DNA from: JAGIBJ01 sp047604965
GTDB lineage: Bacteria; Actinomycetota; Thermoleophilia; Solirubrobacterales; Solirubrobacteraceae
NCBI GenBank assembly: GCA_047604965.1
Contig: JASGGQ010000143.1
Location: 1 to 6,493 of the forward strand
Direction of reading: 5' to 3'
Length of the DNA: 6,493 bases
The translations under genes and the position numbers were made by a program. Below are positions 1 to 4,729 of the stretch, piece after piece (the first letter of the stretch is position 1; each line of letters opens with the position of its first letter). The notes under the pieces are model-generated. The model did no database searches, was not told where the DNA came from, and saw only the letters and a list, made by a program, of their open reading frames with translations.

Positions 1-557
1 GCGTAGGTCGAGAACTTGAAGCCCTTGCGGTAGTCGAACTTCTCGGCGGCGCGCACGAGGCCGAGCGTGCCTTCCTGGATCAGGTCGAGGAACGGCAGGC
101 CTTGGTTGCGGTAGTTCTTGGCGATCGAGACGACGAGGCGCAGGTTGCTCTCGACCATCTTCTGCTTGGCGTCGAGGTCGCCGCGCTCGATGCGCTTGGC
201 CAGCTCGACCTCTTCTTGTGCGGTCAGCAGGCGGACTTTGCCGATGTCTTTGAGGAACAGCTGGAGGCTGTCGGTCGTCATGTCCGGGCGGAAGTCGATC
301 TGTGCCTTCTTCGCGCGGCCCTTGCCCTTGGTGGCGGGCTCAACCGGCTCCGGCGGCGCGGCGCGCGGGTCGGCTTCGTCGAGCAACTCGATCTCGTTGC
401 TCTCCAGGAAGGAGTGGAGATCTTCGACATCCGACTCCTCCAGGTCGAGCTCGGAGACCGCCTGCGCGACTTCGGTGAAGGTCAGTACGCCGGTCGCCTG
501 ACCGCGCGTGACGAGGGTCTTGATCTCTTCGAGCTCTTGGAGGTCGGCGACGGACAT
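1..557 (-). CDS. rpoD: RNA polymerase primary sigma factor (RpoD/SigA), N-terminal part, cut by window edge
   Basis: Group 1 sigma-70 factor that directs RNA polymerase to housekeeping promoters. I translated the minus strand from the ATG at 557; the frame stays open to base 1, giving 185 complete codons, and the rest lies to the left. Residues ~5-60 look like region 1.1, the acidic autoinhibitory domain (ends SFLESNEIELLDE). Residues ~61-93 are a short charged linker containing KGKGRAKKA. Region 1.2 follows at ~94-127 (DSLQLFLKDIGKVRLLTAQE). Region 2 starts near 132 (NLRLVVSIAKNYRNQGLPFL, DLIQEGTLGLVRAAEKFDYR, KGFKFSTYA), the nearly invariant core-binding and -10 recognition block. Presence of region 1.1 marks a primary rather than alternative sigma. 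There is no large insertion between 1.1 and 1.2, unlike E. coli RpoD. The start has only a weak Shine-Dalgarno, but no better in-frame start is visible. Transcribed divergently from the H1-like gene at 833. Identification is very secure; only the exact start is open. Confidence 0.96.
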   Translation of the reverse strand, partial: MSVADLQELEEIKTLVTRGQATGVLTFTEVAQAVSELDLEESDVEDLHSFLESNEIELLDEADPRAAPPEPVEPATKGKGRAKKAQIDFRPDMTTDSLQLFLKDIGKVRLLTAQEEVELAKRIERGDLDAKQKMVESNLRLVVSIAKNYRNQGLPFLDLIQEGTLGLVRAAEKFDYRKGFKFSTY

Positions 558-832
558 GCTTGGCGTGGCTGCTCTTGCGAAAGGAGGGGAAGTGGACGTG
601 CGTTTCGGTCGCTGCCCACGGTCGGTAGGCGAGCGCCGGTCGGCTGGGCGGTCTCCCGCCACGCCACAGCCTAGCCGATCGGGTCGGCCTGGCTCCAGGT
701 GCGGGTCCGGCTCCGTAGCAAGCGCTCTGCGGTCGATATCGGACGAAAGTGCATCCTCCTTGACATCTGGCGGACGTTCTGTGATGCGTGTCCGCTCGGG
801 CGGCGCGGTCGGGGCGTGCAAGAATCGCGGGT
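558..832. other. Divergent intergenic region between rpoD and the H1-like gene
   Basis: This 275-bp spacer must hold the promoters of two divergent genes. I found no convincing -35/-10 pair on either strand. A perfect TTGACA occurs on the plus strand at 760-765, but no TANNNT hexamer follows at 16-18 bp. On the minus strand the best -10-like hexamer, TAGGCT near 669-674, has no matching -35. A small stem, GCCGA 674-678 with TCGGC 684-688, is present but unremarkable. Short ORFs cross the region in several frames but none looks like a gene. The rpoD leader contains a pyrimidine-rich stretch (complement of 581-590). Confidence 0.5.
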
Positions 833-1462
833 ATGGCGGACTCCGATAGCAGCGACGTCCTCGCGAATCTCCCGGCGGGACGACCGGCACGACGCAGCAG
901 CCGGCGCGTGGCTGCGACCTCCGACCCGGCCGCTGCAAGCAAGCCTGCGGCCACCGCCAAGCCGGCCGCGAAGCAGCCCTCTACCGCGGCGAAGAACGCC
1001 TCCGCGAAGAAGTCGACGCCCAGGAAACCGGCGGCCACAGCCAAACCGTCCGCGAAGAAGCCGGCAGCCAGAACGCCGGCGACAACCTCCCAAACCGCCG
1101 CGAAGAAGCCGGCGACCGGCAAAGCTCCTGCCGCCAAGACGCCCGCCGCCACCAGCAAGCAACCGTCAATGCGCCAGCCTCGGACCAAGATCGCGACTCC
1201 TCCGGAGGGCCGGCGCGCCGACTACAGCGGCTCGGCGACGCACCGCGCGCGGAAGGTCACAACGAACCGGCCGTGGCTGCCCTCCTCCGGCTTTGTCTTG
1301 CCCGAGGACAAGCAGGCCAATCAGCTCGCGACAGCGCTCGGCGGGCTCGGCTCCGCGCTCGCGGACGTCGCGCGGCTCTCGTTTGGCGTGGCGCAGTCGA
1401 TCGCCGTCCGTCGCCGCGAGATCGAAGCGCCCGAAGCCGTCGAGCTGACCAGCGACGAGTGA
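833..1462 (+). CDS. Lysine/alanine/proline-rich histone H1-like protein of unknown function
   Basis: Encodes 209 aa in three parts. Residues 1-31 hold an acidic start and a basic motif, SSDVLANLPAGRPARRSSRR. Residues ~32-122 are low complexity, rich in A, K, P, T and S, with repeated units such as SAKKS (57-61), SAKKP (73-77) and AAKKP (89-93), resembling the tails of eukaryotic histone H1 or actinobacterial HU. Residues ~123-209 are a more ordinary C-terminal segment containing RPWLPSSGFVLPEDK and a likely amphipathic helix around 161-198 (NQLATALGGLGSALADVARL), ending acidic. There is no signal peptide and no recognised enzyme motif. The basic tail suggests nucleic-acid binding, but that is inference. 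I chose ATG 833; GTG 788 in the same frame would add 15 residues of arginine-rich, spacer-like sequence. Neither start has a clear Shine-Dalgarno. The next gene follows directly, possibly with overlap. I do not recognise the family. Confidence 0.8.
   Translation: MADSDSSDVLANLPAGRPARRSSRRVAATSDPAAASKPAATAKPAAKQPSTAAKNASAKKSTPRKPAATAKPSAKKPAARTPATTSQTAAKKPATGKAPAAKTPAATSKQPSMRQPRTKIATPPEGRRADYSGSATHRARKVTTNRPWLPSSGFVLPEDKQANQLATALGGLGSALADVARLSFGVAQSIAVRRREIEAPEAVELTSDE
1001..1113 (+). repeat. Internal direct repeats encoding the (S/A)AKK(P/S) units
   Basis: The 16-mer CCGCGAAGAAGCCGGC occurs exactly twice, at 1050-1065 and 1098-1113, 48 bp apart, each preceded by an AAACCG tract. A diverged copy, TCCGCGAAGAAG, is at 1001-1012. 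All copies are in the same reading frame, consistent with expansion of a short basic repeat within the H1-like tail. The 48-bp spacing is 16 codons. Confidence 0.75.
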
Positions 1463-1515
1463 GGCCACTGTTCGCCGCGACCGCTCCTGAATCGCGGCGA
1501 CGGCCCCGTCTTCCG

Positions 1516-2259
1516 ATGGAGTTGCTCGCACCCCTGCTGCCGATCGCCGCGCTGCTGGCTGCCGGCGCGGCGTTTGGCTGGCTCGTCCTGCGCAGTCGCG
1601 CGCAACGCCGCAAGGCGGCTGCCGACCCGCGTATCAAGGTCGAGTCACTCACCGACGCCACTTCGATCGCGGCCGACGGCTCGGTGCTGTCCGTCCAAAC
1701 CGGCGACGTGTGGATCCCTGAGGCCGATTTGCGGGCGCTGTGGACGCCGGAGAACCTTGAGCGACTCGCGCGTACGTACTGGAGCCACATGACGAAGGCC
1801 TCCGGCTACATGCTGCGGATCTTGTATACGCCGACCGGCCGCGCGATCGCACTCTTCGGGCTATTCCCACTCATTACCTTTCGCGAGCCGGAGTACCAGC
1901 TTGGCGAGGAGCGGGCAGCGGTGCGCTGGTCGATCCGCAACGGGCTGCTGGTGTCGCGGCAGGGTCGCGGCCGCGGCGGTTACCTCCAGATCGAGGTGGC
2001 GCGGCGCGTCAGCGACCGGCCGGGGTCGGCGCGACTGCATGTCGAGGTATCGATCGCGAACTTCTATCCATCGATCGCGCAGTCGATCTCCCGGCGGCTG
2101 TACTCGGCAACGCAGTCGCGCATCCACGTGCTCGTCGCCTACGGCTTCCTGCGGTCGTTGGCCAACAACCAACTGGTGCCGTCGAAGGTCGGCCGCTTTG
2201 CGCAGTGGCCGAAGCAGTTGGGTGAGCGACGCGACGCGCGCGCCGCCACCAAACGCTAA
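1516..2259 (+). CDS. Membrane-anchored protein of unknown function
   Basis: Encodes 247 aa from ATG 1516. Residues ~3-25 form a hydrophobic helix (LLAPLLPIAALLAAGAAFGW), followed at once by a basic stretch, RSRAQRRK (26-33). This is typical of a single N-terminal anchor; by the positive-inside rule the bulk would face the cytoplasm. The soluble part contains YWSHMTKASGYMLRILYTPT (88-107), a second hydrophobic patch, ALFGLFPLITF (112-122), a Gly/Arg-rich turn, RQGRGRGGYLQIEVARR (148-164), and a C-terminal block with ANFYPSIAQSISRRLYSATQ and RIHVLVAYGFLRSL. It ends in a basic tail. The alternation of beta-like strands around GGYLQIEV suggests a folded alpha/beta domain, but I recognise no catalytic motif. 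An alternative GTG start at 1459 would add 19 residues and overlap the previous stop (GTGA). Convergent with glpX, 49 bp away. The reading frame is secure; the function is unknown. Confidence 0.85.
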   Translation: MELLAPLLPIAALLAAGAAFGWLVLRSRAQRRKAAADPRIKVESLTDATSIAADGSVLSVQTGDVWIPEADLRALWTPENLERLARTYWSHMTKASGYMLRILYTPTGRAIALFGLFPLITFREPEYQLGEERAAVRWSIRNGLLVSRQGRGRGGYLQIEVARRVSDRPGSARLHVEVSIANFYPSIAQSISRRLYSATQSRIHVLVAYGFLRSLANNQLVPSKVGRFAQWPKQLGERRDARAATKR

Positions 2260-2270
2260 CGCCCGGCGAG

Positions 2271-2300
2271 CGGCGCGGTGCGCGCGGGTGCGGCGCGCCG
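2271..2300. terminator. GC-rich inverted repeat between convergent genes, possible shared terminator
   Basis: CGGCGCG at 2271-2277 pairs with CGCGCCG at 2294-2300 (7 bp, 16-nt loop). The right arm also lies in a 10-bp perfect palindrome, CGGCGCGCCG (2291-2300). It sits in the 49-bp gap between two gene ends facing each other, where a bidirectional terminator is expected. There is no T-tract on either side, and such GC-only repeats arise easily by chance at this base composition, so this is tentative. Confidence 0.25.
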
Positions 2301-2308
2301 ATCTCCGG

Positions 2309-3304
2309 TTAGTACCGGTCTCCGGCGAGTTCGCGCATCTTGGAGCGGTCGTGCGTCGCTTTCACACGCCGCACGGTGCCGGAGCGGCTGCGCATCACGA
2401 GCGACTCGGTCGTCGCCTTGCCAGAGCCGACGTACCGCACGCCTTGCAGGAGATCGCCGCCGGTCACGCCGGTCGCGGAGAAGAAGCAGTTGTCGCTCGT
2501 GATCAGGTCGGCGCTCTTGAGCTGGCGTTCGAGGTCGTAGCCGGCGTCCAGTGCGGCTTGGCGCTCGGTCTCGTTGCGCGGCCACAGGCGGCCGACGATC
2601 TCTCCGCCGAGGCATTTCACTGCCGCTGCGGAGAGCACGCCCTCCGGGGTGCCGCCGACACCCCACAGCAGATCGACGATCGTGCGGTCGGAGATCGCCA
2701 GCAGGCAGCCGGCGACGTCACCGTCGGCGATCAAGCGCACGCGGGCACCGGCCGAACGGATCTTGTTGATCGTGTCAACGTGACGGGGACGGTCGAGTAC
2801 GACCACCGTCACGTCGTTGATCCCGACACCGCGACGCTCGGCGACGAGCTTGCAGGTCTCTTCCACGGGACGGTCGAGGTCGAGCAGATCGGCGATATCC
2901 GAGTCGCCCGCGAGCTTTTCCATGTACACGCATGGCCCCGGATCGAACATCGAGCCTTTCTCGGCGAGCGCGATCACGGCCAGCGCGTTCGGCATCCCTT
3001 TGGCGGTCAGCGTCGTGCCTTCGAGCGGATCGACGGCGATGTCGACGGCCGGCGGCGTGCCATCGCCGATCTGCTCGCCGTTGTACAGCATCGGCGCTTC
3101 GTCCTTCTCGCCCTCGCCGATCACGACCATGCCGTCCATCGAGATCGTGTGCAGTACGTGACGCATCGCATCGACGGCGGCCTGGTCGGCGGCTTCCTTG
3201 TCGCCGCGGCCGATCCAGCGGGCGGCCGCGAGCGCGGCGGCTTCGGTGACGCGCACGAGTTCGAGCGCGAGGTTGCGATCCGGGATCTGGCTGGGGCTGG
3301 ACAT
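2309..3304 (-). CDS. glpX: Class II fructose-1,6-bisphosphatase (GlpX)
   Basis: Hydrolyses fructose 1,6-bisphosphate to fructose 6-phosphate and phosphate, the committed gluconeogenic step; a cytoplasmic metal-dependent enzyme of the inositol-phosphatase-like fold. The 331-aa product matches the usual GlpX length (~320-340). Family blocks appear in order: GRGDKEAADQAAVDAM (32-47), VIGEGEKDEAPMLYNGE (61-77) with the metal-binding acids, AVDPLEGTTLTAKG (90-103) with the DPxEGT metal/phosphate site, LDRPRH (170-175), IADGDVAG (192-199), GVGGTPEGVLSAAA (215-228) whose E221 aligns by my reading with E. coli GlpX E213, and SDNCFFSATGVTGGDLLQGV (270-289). The start at 3304 is supported by GGAG five bases upstream; the frame is open 60 codons further but that segment is arginine/proline-rich and unlike the family. 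Divergent from the reductase-rpiB-tal-pgi operon, whose products use the same fructose 6-phosphate pool. In many actinobacteria GlpX is the main FBPase. Confidence 0.96.
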   Translation of the reverse strand: MSSPSQIPDRNLALELVRVTEAAALAAARWIGRGDKEAADQAAVDAMRHVLHTISMDGMVVIGEGEKDEAPMLYNGEQIGDGTPPAVDIAVDPLEGTTLTAKGMPNALAVIALAEKGSMFDPGPCVYMEKLAGDSDIADLLDLDRPVEETCKLVAERRGVGINDVTVVVLDRPRHVDTINKIRSAGARVRLIADGDVAGCLLAISDRTIVDLLWGVGGTPEGVLSAAAVKCLGGEIVGRLWPRNETERQAALDAGYDLERQLKSADLITSDNCFFSATGVTGGDLLQGVRYVGSGKATTESLVMRSRSGTVRRVKATHDRSKMRELAGDRY

Positions 3305-3309
3305 CACTG

Positions 3310-3313
3310 CTCC
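3310..3313 (-). promoter_or_regulatory. glpX Shine-Dalgarno GGAG
   Basis: On the minus strand GGAG lies five bases before the ATG at 3304. It decides in favour of this start over longer in-frame alternatives reaching back to 3484. Confidence 0.65.
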
Positions 3314-3368
3314 AAAGAGGGGTGCGGCTCGATCGTTCGCCGGGTGGGGCGCCGGCCGCCTGCGCGAA

Positions 3369-3398
3369 ATAACAGGTCTGCGGAGCCTACCGGCGCAA
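3369..3398 (-). promoter_or_regulatory. Weak candidate promoter for glpX
   Basis: On the minus strand TTGCGC (3393-3398) is followed after 18 bp by TGTTAT (3369-3374). These match the sigma-70 consensus at 3/6 and 4/6 positions. The -10 overlaps the only A/T-rich spot (GAAATAACAG) in the 113-bp divergent spacer, and transcription from here would give a leader of roughly 55-60 nt. For the rightward operon the only -10-like hexamer I see is TACGCT at 3404-3409, so close to ATG 3418 that the mRNA would be nearly leaderless. Both are weak matches. Confidence 0.25.
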
Positions 3399-3417
3399 CC
3401 TCGTACGCTGCTGGGCG

Positions 3418-4152
3418 ATGGCGCTGCGCGTGCTTCTGCCCCCCGGCGCGTCCCTCGACGCATTGCTTGCCACGTTGCGCCCACCGCAGCTCCCGGCGGC
3501 GCGCCCGTACGTCATCGCGAACATGGTCACGTCGCTCGATGGCACGATCGCGCTCGACGGGGAATCGGGCACGATCGGCGAGCATGCACCCGGTGATCGC
3601 GTGGTGTTCCGCGCGCTGCGCGACGCCGCCGACGCCGTTCTGGCTGGCACGGGGACGCTGGCCGCCGAGCAGTACCGGCGGCTGATCGCTACGCCGCAGC
3701 GCCGGGAGGCGCGCGTCGCACGCGGCCTGGACCCGGATGCGCTGGCGGTCGTTCTCTCCCGCTCCGGGCACATCCCGGAGGGGATTCCGATGCTCGAAGA
3801 TCCTGAGCAACCGCGGCGCATCTTCACCGGCGCTGACGCCGATCCGCCGGGGGCGCTGGCGCAGCTGCGCGCCGACGGCATCGAACTGTTGCTGTGCGAA
3901 GGCGGACCGGCCCTGCTCGGCGATCTGTTGCGCCGTGGACTCGTCGACGAGCTGCTGCTGACGATCGCCCCGGTGGCTGGCGGCGGCACGCCCGAGCGGA
4001 CGCTGCTGAGCGGCGATTCCGGCGTTCCTCGCACCTTCGAATTGCGGTGGTTGCTGGAACAGGGTGGCGGGCTGCATGCACGCTATGCGATGCTCGGCCC
4101 TTACCCGGATCCGCGGGCCGAGACCACGCAGGGAGCACTGCCAGCACGATGA
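3418..4152 (+). CDS. RibD C-terminal-domain (pyrimidine reductase / DHFR-like) family protein
   Basis: Stand-alone reductase domain of the RibD-C family, with a dihydrofolate-reductase-like fold; the founding member reduces 5-amino-6-(5-phosphoribosylamino)uracil with NADPH in riboflavin synthesis. The 244-aa product shows the family layout: VIANMVTSLDGTIALDGESG (32-51, the conserved strand with SLDG), ALRDAADAVLAGTGTLAAEQ (66-85, the dinucleotide-binding D-A-V-L-x-G-x-x-T pattern), and LLLCEGGPALLGDLLRRGLV (157-176) running into DELLLTIAPVAGGG (177-190), the strongest signature. There is no N-terminal deaminase domain, so it is not a full RibD. The last ~25 residues (after YAMLGPYPD) look like a variable tail. 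The stop overlaps the rpiB start (ATGA, 4149-4152), implying co-translation. Members of this family near sugar-phosphate genes often have no proven substrate; a riboflavin role is possible but inferred. Start 3418 has little Shine-Dalgarno but fits the family N-terminus. Confidence 0.88.
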   Translation: MALRVLLPPGASLDALLATLRPPQLPAARPYVIANMVTSLDGTIALDGESGTIGEHAPGDRVVFRALRDAADAVLAGTGTLAAEQYRRLIATPQRREARVARGLDPDALAVVLSRSGHIPEGIPMLEDPEQPRRIFTGADADPPGALAQLRADGIELLLCEGGPALLGDLLRRGLVDELLLTIAPVAGGGTPERTLLSGDSGVPRTFELRWLLEQGGGLHARYAMLGPYPDPRAETTQGALPAR

Positions 4153-4634
4153 AGATCGCGATCGCCGTCGACCACGCGGGAATGCCGCTGCTCGAAACCG
4201 TCCAGGCCGCGGTGCGAGCCCATGGGCATGAGGCGTCCGTGATCGGCTGGAGCGGCGACTACCCGGACATCGCGCTGGCGGTCGCCCGCGAGGTCGCATC
4301 CGGCGAGGCTGAGCGCGGCATTTTGGTCTGCGGCTCGGGTGCCGGCGTCGCGATCGCCGCGTCGAAGGTCGATGGGGTGCGTGCAGCGTGCGCGCACGAT
4401 CACTACACGGCCGCGCAGTGCGTCACGCATGACGATGTCAACGTGCTGTGCCTCGGCGCGCGGGTGATCGGCAGCAACGTCGCGACCGATCTCGTCGATG
4501 CGTTTTTGTCGGTCGAGTTCTCCAACGACGATCGCCATGTCCGACGACTCGGCAAGGTCGCGCTGATTGAGCGCGAAGGGCTGCACGCCGCGCTCGACCA
4601 CGCCGCACCGATCGACCAGTTTCCCGGCGCTTAG
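4149..4634 (+). CDS. rpiB: Ribose-5-phosphate isomerase B (RpiB/LacA/LacB family)
   Basis: Interconverts ribulose 5-phosphate and ribose 5-phosphate in the non-oxidative pentose phosphate pathway; a cytoplasmic alpha/beta sugar-phosphate isomerase, usually a dimer or tetramer. The 161-aa product is the normal size. Visible family features: AVDHAG (6-11, D8 and H9 at the substrate site), GDYPDIALAVA (36-46), GILVCGSGAGVAIAASK (57-73) with C61 aligning with the catalytic cysteine of E. coli RpiB, VRAACAHD (77-84), and THDDVNVLCLGARVIG (93-108) with H94. R129, R132 and R133 are candidates for phosphate binding. It is thus the cysteine type, not the mycobacterial glutamate-base type. One oddity: D95 stands where the common motif has asparagine (HND). 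The start codon overlaps the reductase stop, so translation is probably coupled. The related Lac/erythrulose-phosphate isomerases cannot be fully excluded, but location next to tal and pgi favours RpiB. Confidence 0.92.
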   Translation: MKIAIAVDHAGMPLLETVQAAVRAHGHEASVIGWSGDYPDIALAVAREVASGEAERGILVCGSGAGVAIAASKVDGVRAACAHDHYTAAQCVTHDDVNVLCLGARVIGSNVATDLVDAFLSVEFSNDDRHVRRLGKVALIEREGLHAALDHAAPIDQFPGA

Positions 4635-4687
4635 AAGGTCTTTCAGGATGAAGTGTGAAGCGCGGAATTTTGAAAGACCTTCTGAGC
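4629..4687 (+). repeat. Long inverted repeat / RNA hairpin across the rpiB stop codon, upstream of tal
   Basis: AGAAGGTCTTTCA (4633-4645) is a perfect 13-bp inverted repeat of TGAAAGACCTTCT (4671-4683). As RNA the stem extends to 21 pairs (4629-4649 with 4667-4687), three of them G-U, closing a 17-nt loop (4650-4666). The left arm contains the rpiB stop TAG (4632-4634). No T-run follows, so it is not a classical intrinsic terminator. The arms are only about 38% GC, clearly lower than the surrounding genes. Possible roles are an mRNA processing or stability element separating rpiB from tal, an attenuator, or a dispersed palindromic repeat. Confidence 0.85.
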
Positions 4688-4713
4688 CACAACGTTCGCT
4701 CCCTCGCTCCTGA
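4648..4713 (+). CDS. Possible 21-codon leader ORF between rpiB and tal (speculative)
   Basis: ATG 4648 is preceded by GAAGG (4634-4638) with a 9-nt spacer and opens a 21-codon frame. It begins MKCEARNFERP and stops with TGA at 4711-4713, five bases before the tal Shine-Dalgarno. Its ribosome site and start codon lie within the left arm of the hairpin at 4629-4687. The peptide is polar with no recognised motif and no run of a regulatory amino acid. It may be chance. Confidence 0.2.
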   Translation: MKCEARNFERPSEPQRSLPRS

Positions 4714-4717
4714 ACCT

Positions 4718-4722
4718 GGAGG
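4718..4722 (+). promoter_or_regulatory. tal Shine-Dalgarno GGAGG
   Basis: GGAGG lies seven bases before ATG 4730, the clearest ribosome site in the window. It fixes the tal start over the in-frame GTG at 4655, which lies in the hairpin loop and would add 25 residues. Confidence 0.85.
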
Positions 4723-4729
4723 CTCCGCG

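Noticed and set aside
671..754. 27-codon minus-strand ORF with AAGGAGG in the rpoD leader
   Set aside because: The Shine-Dalgarno directly abuts the ATG with no spacer, so it should not work, and the peptide has no gene-like features.
760..765. Perfect TTGACA -35 box on the plus strand upstream of the H1-like gene
   Set aside because: No acceptable -10 hexamer follows at 16-18 bp (candidates are TGATGC, GATGCG, ATGCGT), so it is likely chance.
592..849. Plus-strand GTG ORF behind AAAGGAGGGG
   Set aside because: Low-complexity arginine/serine-rich product in a promoter region, running into the next gene; the purine run is simply the complement of the rpoD leader.
340..1188. Minus-strand open frame with a glycine/alanine/phenylalanine repeat pattern opposite the H1-like gene
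   Set aside because: The repeat is the complement of the AKKP-coding repeats, and the frame runs out of phase into rpoD.
1901..3685. Very long plus-strand open frame (594 codons) across glpX
   Set aside because: It is antisense to glpX and out of frame with the gene before it; the product is arginine/histidine-rich and the glpX motifs on the other strand are unambiguous.
4629..4687. Intrinsic (rho-independent) terminator after rpiB
   Set aside because: The stem is not followed by a T-run and the tal-pgi genes continue on the same strand with no clear promoter between.
4655..4729. GTG-initiated N-terminal extension of tal
   Set aside because: It would start in the hairpin loop, and a strong GGAGG at 4718-4722 supports ATG 4730, which also fits the family N-terminus.
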